Below are positions 15,174 to 22,362 of a stretch of 32,587 bases of DNA, piece after piece. A program made the position numbers and the translations under genes. How positions within the stretch are numbered: position 1 is the stretch's first letter; the number at the start of each line of letters is the position of its first letter. This stretch comes from Lachnospiraceae bacterium (GTDB lineage Bacteria > Bacillota > Clostridia > Lachnospirales > Lachnospiraceae). The stretch covers positions 1 to 32,587 of the forward strand of contig JAFZSQ010000063.1 in the NCBI GenBank assembly GCA_017619295.1. Direction: 5' to 3'. The notes beneath the pieces were generated by a model, which worked only from the letters and a program-made list of their open reading frames with translations, searched no databases and was not told the DNA's origin.

Positions 15174-16112
15174 TTAGTTTACTTTATTTAATTCCTTTAT
15201 TATTCTTTCACAGATTAAGTCTGCGGCAATCTCATGTGCCACAGGTCCCGGGTGAGATCTTGATCCAAGAGTCTCATCGGTAACTTCAGGAAGTTCTAAA
15301 AAGCTTACTTTCCTGTCTCCTGAGCCATGAGTATAAATCCTTATGGCTTCGTCTATTATGGCTGACAAGTCATGACCTGCCATGCCGTAAGCCCAGATTA
15401 TGTGGGCTCTTTTATTGTTTCTCCTTACGGTTTCGAGGAATGAAACAATTGCGTCCCTTATATTCTCGGGCTCTTCCGATAAAACTGCCTTATCGTTGGT
15501 TCCAAGGTTAATCACCACCGCATCCGTGGAGTTCTCACTCCATTTTGCCCTGTGGAATTTCTCATATATTCTTGGTATTACATTTTCTTTATTCTTATCC
15601 CAGGCGGAGTATACCCCATAACCACCCTGGGATATAACGATGCAGTCGGCGTTTAAGCGGGCGCTTACAAGGTTAGGATATGCCTTTGAAAAGCTCATGA
15701 TATAGGCTGCCCAATCATCTTCTTCCCTTGCTCCGTAGGTTCCTTCTCCCGAGGTTATACTGTCTCCGATAAACTCAAGATTTAGGTCATAATTTTCATA
15801 CTTCTCTACGGTTCCGGTGAATTCAAGGCCCTTTATGGTTACGTAGTTTTCCTCCATAAGCATGGCCTGAAGTTCCCTGTAAAGTCTGACCCTCGTTGGT
15901 TTCCCTAAAGCTTTGCCCTTTAGGAGATTTATTCTGTTTTTACCGGGAAAAGGGGCAAATCTGCTTACGAGTTTCCCGTTTACCTCAATGGCAAGCCAGG
16001 GCTCATAATCGCGGTAATTTGTTTCTATGTCAGCGAAAAGCTCTGAACCGGTAACTATAAGGTCAAGACCCTGTCCGTTTGCTATAAGTTTCTCGTTAAT
16101 CTCAAGATACAT
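15174..16112 (-). CDS. CE2-like acetylesterase (jelly-roll plus SGNH hydrolase)
   Basis: A 312-aa protein without signal peptide. Residues 1-110 look like the beta jelly-roll that precedes the catalytic domain in carbohydrate esterase family 2. The SGNH domain has GDSITSGEG with nucleophile S118, the block II glycine in SQGGYG (161-166), GTND with N206, and SRSHPG with catalytic H287. CE2 enzymes remove acetyl groups from xylo- or manno-oligosaccharides. Cytoplasmic location and position 3 bases after the transporter permease suggest deacetylation of imported, acetylated oligosaccharides, as described for Roseburia mannan loci. Assignment to CE2 rather than another SGNH family is by motif and layout only. 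Confidence 0.82.
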   Translation of the reverse strand: MYLEINEKLIANGQGLDLIVTGSELFADIETNYRDYEPWLAIEVNGKLVSRFAPFPGKNRINLLKGKALGKPTRVRLYRELQAMLMEENYVTIKGLEFTGTVEKYENYDLNLEFIGDSITSGEGTYGAREEDDWAAYIMSFSKAYPNLVSARLNADCIVISQGGYGVYSAWDKNKENVIPRIYEKFHRAKWSENSTDAVVINLGTNDKAVLSEEPENIRDAIVSFLETVRRNNKRAHIIWAYGMAGHDLSAIIDEAIRIYTHGSGDRKVSFLELPEVTDETLGSRSHPGPVAHEIAADLICERIIKELNKVN

Positions 16113-16115
16113 ACT

Positions 16116-16964
16116 CTATCCTTTGACCGCTCCTGCGGTAAGTCCCGAGTAAATCTGCTTCTGGCAGGTGATAAATACTATAAGGGCAGGTAAGAGAGAA
16201 ATAATTACACCTGCGCAGATCAGATTATATTTGCTACCCAGTGGCCCCACGAATGTGTATAAAGACGTGGCTACCGTGGCCAGACGGGTTTTGTCCTGGA
16301 GGTACAGGTTTGCACAGTAATATTCGTTGTAGGTTCCCACGCCCTTTAAGATGCACGCTGTAACAATTGCGGGCTTCAAAAGAGGGAAGAGTATTTTATA
16401 GAAGATGGTAAAATACGATGCACCATCTACTATTGCGGATTCATCCAGAGAAATATCAATGTTTTCAAAGAACTGGATGTAAATGTATATGGCTATAACG
16501 TCGGTTCCGCACATCATTACAATGTATCCCGGAAGTGAGTTTATGAAATGGAGCTTATACATAATCTCATAAACAGAAATCTGCATTGCTACGCCGGGAA
16601 GCATTGATGCAAATAGGAAAAGATTCCTTATAAGGGTGTTCCCGAAAAATTTAAATCTGTCCAGTACATATGCAAGCTGCGTTCCTATTATGGTTGAGAA
16701 AAGCAGTACGCAGACAAGAATTATTGTGGAATTTAAAAATGCACGTCCCATGCCTGCTTTATTGAAGGCATCCACGAAGTTTCCGAAATTAAACCAGCTT
16801 TCAGGCAGGGTCATAACATTGGTGTTCTGGTATTCCGCATCCGTCTTAAAGGCGGTTATCACGCATGACACAACCGGCAGTAATGCCACAAAGGAGAAGA
16901 AAACCAACGAAAAGTATTTAAGAAATATCAGTATGTATTTACCTGTTTTTTCCAATGCTGTCAT
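16116..16964 (-). CDS. CUT1 sugar ABC transporter permease, MalG type
   Basis: A 282-aa inner-membrane permease with about six membrane segments. The cytoplasmic EAA loop reads DESAIVDGASYFTIFYKILFPLLKP (residues about 184-208) and docks the ATPase. The arrangement (binding protein, MalF type, MalG type) is that of CUT1 oligosaccharide importers. No ATPase gene is in the operon; a shared MsmK-type ATPase encoded elsewhere is the usual solution in Firmicutes. A GGGGGGAG ribosome binding site lies within the 13-base gap after the first permease gene. The next gene, the esterase, starts 3 bases later. Confidence 0.93.
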   Translation of the reverse strand: MTALEKTGKYILIFLKYFSLVFFSFVALLPVVSCVITAFKTDAEYQNTNVMTLPESWFNFGNFVDAFNKAGMGRAFLNSTIILVCVLLFSTIIGTQLAYVLDRFKFFGNTLIRNLFLFASMLPGVAMQISVYEIMYKLHFINSLPGYIVMMCGTDVIAIYIYIQFFENIDISLDESAIVDGASYFTIFYKILFPLLKPAIVTACILKGVGTYNEYYCANLYLQDKTRLATVATSLYTFVGPLGSKYNLICAGVIISLLPALIVFITCQKQIYSGLTAGAVKG

Positions 16965-16977
16965 TTTCTCTCCCCCC

Positions 16978-17916
16978 TTACTGCGTTGAATCTTTGAATA
17001 CGTATTTAAAGAACAGTTTCTGGAATATGGTCACTATGAAAATAATTCCCAGTAAAACCACCGCCATTGCGGAGGCAAGTCCAACCTTCTGTTGCGTGTG
17101 GGCTATTTCATGCATGACCACAAAATATGTTCCCGTTCCGTTTGCACCATCCGTGATAACGTAAGGCGGTTCAAAGGCACTTAAGGATCCGGAAATCGAT
17201 AGAATTACGTTTAAGACAAATATGGTCTTGATGCTTGGCAGGATAATGTACTTAAACTGCTGGAACTTGTTGGCTCCGTCAAGCATTGCGGCCTCGTAAA
17301 GTTCGCTGTCCACCGACATGATTGCGCCGATGAAAAGTACCATGTTTTGTCCGAAGTATCTCCAGACGCTGGTGCCCACCAGAGAAATGTTGTTTATGCT
17401 TCGATCCTTCAGCCAATAGGGTAGGTTATCAAGCTGAAAACCGCACCACTGAAGCACTGTATCGAAAACGAATCCTCTGGTATAGAAAAATTTGAATATA
17501 AAACCGATGGCAATACCGTTAATAAGGAAAGGGAAGAACATAAATCCCTTGAATAAATTGCCACCCTTGACTTTAAAACTTAAAAGAGTCGCCAGATAAA
17601 GAGCAAGGCTTAGCTGAACCACCGAGCCTCCCATATAGTAGAGGGAAAGCTTTAAGGCTCCGAAGCAGTCATCCCTTGAAAATACCTTGGCATAGTTTTT
17701 AAGTCCCACAAACTTTCTGGCTCCGATGTATTTCATGTTGTAAAAACTGAAATTCACCATTTCACCAAAAGGGATGTAAGTGAAAACTGCAAGAAGAACA
17801 AGGGGCACAATCATGAATGCCACCATAACCAGGACTTTCTGTCCATCTCTGCTTTTGATCCATTCAGAGAAGGTTCGTTTTTTCCTTCTTCGTGTATTCT
17901 TTAATTGTGCCCCCAT
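16978..17916 (-). CDS. CUT1 sugar ABC transporter permease, MalF/UgpA type
   Basis: A 312-aa permease. A basic cytoplasmic N-terminus (KNTRRRKKR) is followed by about six membrane segments. The EAA loop reads LYEAAMLDGANKFQQFKYIILPSIK (around 212-236). It lies 28 bases downstream of the binding-protein gene and directly before the second permease, with which it would form the heterodimeric channel. It belongs to the di- and oligosaccharide (CUT1) class. Nothing is missing. Confidence 0.93.
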   Translation of the reverse strand: MGAQLKNTRRRKKRTFSEWIKSRDGQKVLVMVAFMIVPLVLLAVFTYIPFGEMVNFSFYNMKYIGARKFVGLKNYAKVFSRDDCFGALKLSLYYMGGSVVQLSLALYLATLLSFKVKGGNLFKGFMFFPFLINGIAIGFIFKFFYTRGFVFDTVLQWCGFQLDNLPYWLKDRSINNISLVGTSVWRYFGQNMVLFIGAIMSVDSELYEAAMLDGANKFQQFKYIILPSIKTIFVLNVILSISGSLSAFEPPYVITDGANGTGTYFVVMHEIAHTQQKVGLASAMAVVLLGIIFIVTIFQKLFFKYVFKDSTQ

Positions 17917-17944
17917 TATTAACTCTCCTTTTATGTCTTACTGA

Positions 17945-19372
17945 TTACTGATCTGCAGAAATACCAAGCTCAGCCTGAGCGTCATTCCATGCCTTGGTCC
18001 AGTCTGCGTAAATATCATCAAGTGTTTCTGAACCTGTAGCTGCTGCTTCAACGATTCTCTGAACCTTATCGTTTCCGCCTGCGTTGAATGAAAGCTCTGA
18101 CTCTGAGTTCATGTCATTTAAGAATGTCTCTTCGCCGGGAAGTGAAGGCTGATCTGATGTAACCTCACATCCGTCAAATGCTGCGTACATGTCAGGGTTC
18201 TTGCCGCCCTTAACAACTGTGTAGCCACCCTCATTGAAGCACCAGTCTGACTTCTCAACCATCCACTTTACGAAGATGAGTGCTGCCAGCTTGTTCTCGT
18301 CTGAAGAAGCAACGTTAATGCAGTAGTTATAGTCGCCGCCTGCAGATACGTACTGCTTTCCGCCAACAGTCATGGGAAAAGGCATATATCCAACGTTTTC
18401 GGGAGTGTCTCCTGCTTCCTGCATCTGAGCGTAAGCCCATGAACCAAGAACCATGGTTCCGATTTCGCCGCGGTTAAGCATGCCCTTGCAGCTCTCCCAG
18501 TCTGTGGTTGTGTAATCGTCCTCAATAAGGTCATTTGCCACTGCGTCAAAAAGAATTCTGTAAAGGTTGTAGATACCTGTGTCATCTCCGGGATCATTGA
18601 AAGGCTCAGCTGTGTGAACAAATTTCTGATTCATGTAGGTGTTGTCGCCGTTTGAAACGATTCCGATGTAAGCATCCCATGCACCCATGGTCCAGCCTGC
18701 TGCGTAATTGGTGTAAAGAGGAATAGCATCGGTGTTGTCCTTGATAAGCTGTAAATCCTCAAGGAACTCGGTGGGAGTCTTAGGAAGATCCTTAATTCCT
18801 GCTTCCTCGAAAACTGCCTTGTTGTAGAGAACGCCCTGAGCGTTAGCCATGTAAGGGATACCGTAGCAAATTCCGTCGTACTCCCAACTGTCAACGAAGT
18901 TAAGCTTTGCGGATAGATTGTCAAGAGTGTCGAGAGGCATGAAGTACTCTGCCAGGTCAACCTTGTCTACTGCAGGGATGAACATTATATCGCCCCAATC
19001 CTTTGTGGAAAGACGAAGAAGTGCATCCTGTGCGTAATCTGTAACTGCTTCCATCTCAACTGTGATGTTGGGGAATTCGGAATTAAATGCAGCTACCATC
19101 TTATCCATTGTTCCGTCTTCTGCACGGTCTGTCTTGTGATGTGTAAACTTGATTGTTGCTGAAACATCCTTGTAATCGTCAAGGTTCAGCTCGGTGTATG
19201 AAGGAATACCCTCCTCAGTGTTTGCTTCCGAAGTCTCTGCTTCAACCTCGGTTGCGGTGTCTTCTGCCGGTGACGCATCAGACGCCTCGTTTGTTGCTGT
19301 TTCGCCACAGGCAATCAGTGATAATGTCATCACTGACGCCAGGCAAATCGCCCATACTTTTTTGAACTTCAT
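17945..19372 (-). CDS. CUT1 extracellular sugar-binding lipoprotein
   Basis: A 475-aa solute-binding protein. It has a lipoprotein signal peptide with lipobox L-I-A-C22, then an acidic Ser/Thr/Glu linker to about residue 55. The mature domain is of the family 1 (MalE/UgpB) type: a start like VSATIKFTHHKT, then YGIPYMANAQGVLYNKAVFEEAGI and GTMVLGSWAYAQMQEAGD. It would capture an oligosaccharide outside the cell and deliver it to the two permeases encoded next. The cargo is inferred from neighbours to be beta-gluco- or manno-oligosaccharides. A strong ribosome binding site AGGAGGG stands about 7 bases before the ATG. It is the first gene of the CUT1 operon, preceded by a long AT-rich control region. 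Confidence 0.94.
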   Translation of the reverse strand: MKFKKVWAICLASVMTLSLIACGETATNEASDASPAEDTATEVEAETSEANTEEGIPSYTELNLDDYKDVSATIKFTHHKTDRAEDGTMDKMVAAFNSEFPNITVEMEAVTDYAQDALLRLSTKDWGDIMFIPAVDKVDLAEYFMPLDTLDNLSAKLNFVDSWEYDGICYGIPYMANAQGVLYNKAVFEEAGIKDLPKTPTEFLEDLQLIKDNTDAIPLYTNYAAGWTMGAWDAYIGIVSNGDNTYMNQKFVHTAEPFNDPGDDTGIYNLYRILFDAVANDLIEDDYTTTDWESCKGMLNRGEIGTMVLGSWAYAQMQEAGDTPENVGYMPFPMTVGGKQYVSAGGDYNYCINVASSDENKLAALIFVKWMVEKSDWCFNEGGYTVVKGGKNPDMYAAFDGCEVTSDQPSLPGEETFLNDMNSESELSFNAGGNDKVQRIVEAAATGSETLDDIYADWTKAWNDAQAELGISADQ

Positions 19373-19405
19373 AATAAACCCTCCTATTGATTTAAGTAGA
19401 AAAGT

Positions 19406-19519
19406 GTAACGCTTACTTAATCATCATATATATTTTAAGTAAATTATACAAGTAAAATCTGGTAATTTAATCTAATTTTACCTAATGCACAATTTCTTTT
19501 ACTTAAAATTGGTAAAATT
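19406..19519 (-). promoter_or_regulatory. CUT1 operon control region with candidate LacI sites
   Basis: Reading toward the binding-protein gene (minus strand), TATAAT at 19448-19443 is a consensus -10. GGTAA (19461-19465) and TTACC (19478-19482) form a spaced inverted repeat around the expected -35. GGTAAAATT recurs at 19511-19519, and its reverse form AATTTTACC at 19474-19482. In the leader is GTAA-CGC-TTAC (19406-19416), which has the look of a LacI-family half-site pair. The GGTAAA motif is shared with the lacI promoter. Confidence 0.5.
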
Positions 19520-19533
19520 TCATAATAACACCA

Positions 19534-19618
19534 TGCACACTAAGTTCGTCTTCGCTTCGCTCTGACTCACTAAGTGTGCAGGTATTGTTCGCACATAAGC
19601 GACCAAAATACGGTCGCT
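19534..19618. repeat. Two tandem hairpins between hsp20 terminator and CUT1 promoter
   Basis: TGCACACTAAGT (19534-19545) and ACTAAGTGTGCA (19569-19580) form a 12-bp stem with one central mismatch and a 23-base loop rich in CTTCGCTTCGCTC. A second, perfect 7-bp stem, AGCGACC/GGTCGCT, is at 19598-19604 and 19612-19618. Neither has a T run, so they are not classic terminators. They look like short intergenic palindromes. The rest of the 326-base gap (19373-19698) holds the CUT1 promoter and the hsp20 terminator; there is no gene in it. Confidence 0.55.
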
Positions 19619-19630
19619 AAATGCTCTACT

Positions 19631-19675
19631 AAAAAAAGGGGCGCCGCCCGAGCTAGTGGACTCGGGCGGCGCCCC
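19631..19675 (-). terminator. Very strong terminator after hsp20
   Basis: A perfect 15-bp GC-rich stem (19638-19652 with 19661-19675) with an 8-base loop CTAGTGGA is followed on the minus strand by seven T (19637 back to 19631). It lies 23 bases after the hsp20 stop. Confidence 0.95.
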
Positions 19676-19698
19676 GCCTTGTGAGGTCTTATTAAAGG

Positions 19699-20136
19699 TT
19701 ATCCTTCAATAGCTATGTACTTATTTTCTTTTACTTCAGGTTTGGCTTCAACCTTAGGAATGGTAAGTTTCAAGGTTCCGTTATCAAACTTGGCCTTGAT
19801 GTCTTCCTGCTTAACATCCTCGCCAACATAGAAGCTTCTGGATGTTGATCCTGAGTAACGTTCACGACGGATGTACTCACCTTCTTTGTTCTTCTCTTCC
19901 TTCTCATCGTTTCTGGTTGCGGTGATTGTAAGATATCCGTTCTCAAGTTCTGCACTTAAGTCTTCCTTCTTAACACCGGGGACATCGATGGATAATTCAA
20001 ATCTATCTTTGTGTTCCTTAACATCAGTCTTCATAAGAGGATTGAATTCGTTCTGGTGATGGAAGACAGCGGGTCTTGCCAAATCATCGAAAAAGTTATC
20101 AAATAAGTTCTCACCAAAAATACTGGGCATCAACAT
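19699..20136 (-). CDS. Small heat-shock protein Hsp20 (alpha-crystallin family)
   Basis: A 145-aa holdase chaperone that keeps unfolding proteins soluble. The N-terminal region is short (FDNFFDDLARP). The alpha-crystallin domain runs from MKTDVKEHKDRFELSIDVPGVKKEDLSAELENGYLTITA to the family motif FDNGTLKLTIPK (116-127), with the SRSFYVGEDVKQEDIKA strand before it. A short Lys/Glu tail ends IAIEG. GGAGG stands 8 bases before the ATG at 20136. A perfect CIRCE operator covers its promoter, so it is expected to be repressed by HrcA and induced by heat. It is a single-gene unit ended by a very strong terminator. Confidence 0.96.
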   Translation of the reverse strand: MLMPSIFGENLFDNFFDDLARPAVFHHQNEFNPLMKTDVKEHKDRFELSIDVPGVKKEDLSAELENGYLTITATRNDEKEEKNKEGEYIRRERYSGSTSRSFYVGEDVKQEDIKAKFDNGTLKLTIPKVEAKPEVKENKYIAIEG

Positions 20137-20222
20137 AAGTCATTCCTCCTTCTATAGGGAACTTAAAAGTTTTCATTAGGGGAAGCTTTATTGTTTCCTC
20201 TCTGTTCCCTTGTTCTATAATC

Positions 20223-20251
20223 GTTATAACACCATTATTAGCACTCGTCAA
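20223..20251 (-). promoter_or_regulatory. hsp20 promoter (sigma-A type)
   Basis: On the minus strand TTGACG (20251 back to 20246) and TATAAC (20228 back to 20223) are separated by exactly 17 bases. The -35 lies inside the CIRCE element, so HrcA binding would block RNA polymerase directly. Confidence 0.88.
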
Positions 20252-20264
20252 TAGAGAGTGCTAA
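20238..20264. promoter_or_regulatory. CIRCE operator (HrcA binding site)
   Basis: TTAGCACTC (20238-20246), nine bases, GAGTGCTAA (20256-20264): a perfect match to the CIRCE consensus. It lies about 100 bases before the hsp20 start and overlaps the -35. No hrcA, groE or dnaK gene is in the window, so the regulator acts in trans. Confidence 0.97.
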
Positions 20265-20314
20265 AAGTTTATAAAAATTTTAGAAATATAAGGTTTTACC
20301 AAAAAGCACAAAGA

Positions 20315-20343
20315 CTCCGGGTGGCATTTCTGCACGCCCGGAG
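20315..20343 (-). terminator. Terminator after the chemotaxis receptor gene
   Basis: CTCCGGG (20315-20321) pairs with CCCGGAG (20337-20343). A few inner pairs flank a small internal loop. On the minus strand it is followed by a T-rich stretch ending in TTTTT near 20301-20305. It lies 24 bases after the receptor stop. Confidence 0.7.
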
Positions 20344-20366
20344 CCTTCTCTAACTAACACAACACC

Positions 20367-22085
20367 TTAATGGAAGTACGCTATAGTATCTTTCATGTTC
20401 TGAGCCAGGTTGTTCAAACCTTCGGCATCATCGTTAATCATCTGGAAGGTTGCTGAGAGCTCTTCAACAGAAGCATTTGTCTCCTCTGTGGAAGCTGCGT
20501 TCTCTTCTGATATAGCGGAGAGATCTTCTATAATCTGTCCAAGTCCCTCGTTGTCGCTTCTCAAGTTCGAAATCTTGTCTGCGATGTCGTCTGCAGAATC
20601 TGCAACACCTGTGATGTTGGTCTGCATCTTATCCATGTCATCCTGAGTAGCTGAGAGCTGCTGTTTTTGCTCTACAACGTTCTCGGAAAGAACTTTCATA
20701 ACTTCTACAGATTCGCTTGCGTCCTTGATAAGTCTTACAACGATTTCATTAATCTTGTCTGCACTCTGCTTACTTTGATCAGCCAGTGTACTGATTTCGC
20801 TTGCAACTACTGCGAAGCCCTTACCTGCCTCACCTGCTCTTGCTGCCTCAATTGAAGCATTGAGTGAAAGGAGGTTGGTCTGAGATGCGATGGAGTTGAT
20901 GGCATCTGTAAGTTCGCTGATTGCATTTGCAGATTCGTTTGTGCTGCCGATCTTGGTTGCGATGCTGTCAACGCTTTCTGCAACCTTTTCGGAATGTTTA
21001 ATAAGGTTATTGAGGGTTTCCATTGCGGTCTTGCAGGAATCCTTCATCTCAACTGATGCGCCGTTCATAACGCCTACGCTGTCGGAGATGCCTTCAATAC
21101 TCTTACCGATTGACTCTGTATTGTTAACTGCTGTCTGAATGCTGTCTGCCTGTGAAACTGCACCTTTGGAAATATCATCCATAGCTGCTGCAACCTGACC
21201 TGCTGCATCGTTGGCCTGAGCTGCTGATGCGGAAAGGTTTGCGCTGTTTGCACTTAAGTCTTCCGATGCACTCTTAAGTTTTCCTATAATGTCGCTTATC
21301 TTATCAACAAGAACCTTTGTGGAGTTACCGATGATTCCAAGTTCATCGCCTCTTACAAGGAGTCTCTCATCTACTTCAACGCTCAAGTCGCCGTCTGCCA
21401 GCTGCTCAAGGTTTTCTGCCACTTTGTGCATCTGTGCTGAAAGAACCCTGTTAAGGAAGAATCCGAGGATTCCTACTATTACTACAATTACGATGCCGGA
21501 TACCAGGCACATCATAACTGCCTTTGCTATACCTGCACTTACATCTTCTGCAAGACGTCCTGCGAAGCACATTCCTACGATGGTGCCATCGCTGTTCTTA
21601 AGAGGAATATAGTAAGCGAAATAAGGTCTGTTGTTGATTACAACGTTGGTACCAAGATAATCCTGGCCGCCCTTTAATGTTTGTGCAATAACTGCATCCG
21701 TTGCTTTTGTTCCTACAAGTCTTCCGGAGCCGTCACTCTTCTCGATTGTTGTGATAATACGGGTATCACCATAGAAAAGTGTGTACTCAAGGCCGGTTCT
21801 CTTATGGATATCATCCATCTCATCCATGTATTCCTGCTGAACTACGTATCCGCCTTTTTCCATTTCACCATCGGCTGTGAGAGCCCAGTCACCGTCGTAC
21901 TCAAAGGAAAGTTTGCTGTCAAGCTCTACGCAGGCTACCTTGAGTTCCTCTTTAATAAGGTTCTCGTAGGTGCTGCTTAACTGGGATCTGCTGATGAGAA
22001 TCATCACCAACGCGGTAAAGCAAACGCCACCGACTGCGATTAGGACGAGTTTAAGAATTAAACCCAAAGATTTCTTCTGTTTCAT
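20367..22085 (-). CDS. Methyl-accepting chemotaxis protein
   Basis: From ATG 22085 the product is 572 aa. An in-frame ATG five codons earlier lies inside the GGAGG ribosome binding site, so it is rejected. Membrane segments at 9-32 and 188-211 enclose an outside sensor domain of about 155 residues. The sensor resembles a single Cache fold, with [18 protein letters not shown] and [22 protein letters not shown] strands. HAMP covers about 212-265. The signalling domain has the hairpin tip [18 protein letters not shown] at 413-430, essentially invariant in the family. It would report an external small molecule to CheA/CheW. No che gene is near. The protein ends without a CheR-tethering pentapeptide. 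Its place between two sugar loci hints at a sugar or organic-acid ligand, but this is only position. Confidence 0.94.
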   Translation of the reverse strand: MKQKKSLGLILKLVLIAVGGVCFTALVMILISRSQLSSTYENLIKEELKVACVELDSKLSFEYDGDWALTADGEMEKGGYVVQQEYMDEMDDIHKRTGLEYTLFYGDTRIITTIEKSDGSGRLVGTKATDAVIAQTLKGGQDYLGTNVVINNRPYFAYYIPLKNSDGTIVGMCFAGRLAEDVSAGIAKAVMMCLVSGIVIVVIVGILGFFLNRVLSAQMHKVAENLEQLADGDLSVEVDERLLVRGDELGIIGNSTKVLVDKISDIIGKLKSASEDLSANSANLSASAAQANDAAGQVAAAMDDISKGAVSQADSIQTAVNNTESIGKSIEGISDSVGVMNGASVEMKDSCKTAMETLNNLIKHSEKVAESVDSIATKIGSTNESANAISELTDAINSIASQTNLLSLNASIEAARAGEAGKGFAVVASEISTLADQSKQSADKINEIVVRLIKDASESVEVMKVLSENVVEQKQQLSATQDDMDKMQTNITGVADSADDIADKISNLRSDNEGLGQIIEDLSAISEENAASTEETNASVEELSATFQMINDDAEGLNNLAQNMKDTIAYFH

Positions 22086-22290
22086 AATATTTACCTCCAT
22101 GTAAGTGTGTGTAGTGTTATTTCTTCTATCTCGGGAATTAGATAGTTGTGTTTGTATATCATTAGTTTAGATATTATTGTCGGATTATTCAAGCAACTAA
22201 TGGTTACATTTTGAAAATTTCAATATTTTATATTGCAAATATTACGTTGTGGGTACATTTTATGCAATCTAATTTATTGCAATAAAAAAA

Positions 22291-22308
22291 TGTTCGCGAC
22301 TGCGAACA
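22291..22308 (-). terminator. Second, backup terminator after the GH36 operon
   Basis: TGTTCGC (22291-22297) and GCGAACA (22302-22308) form a 7-bp stem with loop GACT. On the minus strand it is followed by TTTTTTTATT. It lies 20 bases beyond the first terminator, so the GH36 operon ends in tandem terminators. The remaining gap to the receptor gene (22086-22290) is AT-rich and should hold the receptor promoter. It includes TGCAAT-N7-ATTGCA (22263-22281), but I see no clear promoter boxes and no gene. Confidence 0.75.
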
Positions 22309-22324
22309 ACTAGGATTTGTGGGT

Positions 22325-22356
22325 AAAAAAAGGCGCCGCACAAAATGCGGCGCCTT
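22325..22356 (-). terminator. Main terminator of the CUT2-GH36 operon
   Basis: AAGGCGCCGCA (22330-22340) and TGCGGCGCCTT (22346-22356) form a perfect 11-bp stem with loop CAAAA. On the minus strand it is followed by a T run (22331 back to 22325). It lies 6 bases after the alpha-galactosidase stop. Confidence 0.93.
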
Positions 22357-22362
22357 AAAAAC

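Noticed and set aside
22170-22190. TCCGACAATA as a motility sigma factor -10 for the receptor
   Set aside because: It resembles the CCGATAT box but no TAAA -35 lies at the required distance.
22263-22281. TGCAAT-N7-ATTGCA as an operator of the chemotaxis receptor gene
   Set aside because: Very AT-rich surroundings make short inverted repeats likely by chance, and it is about 180 bases from the gene.
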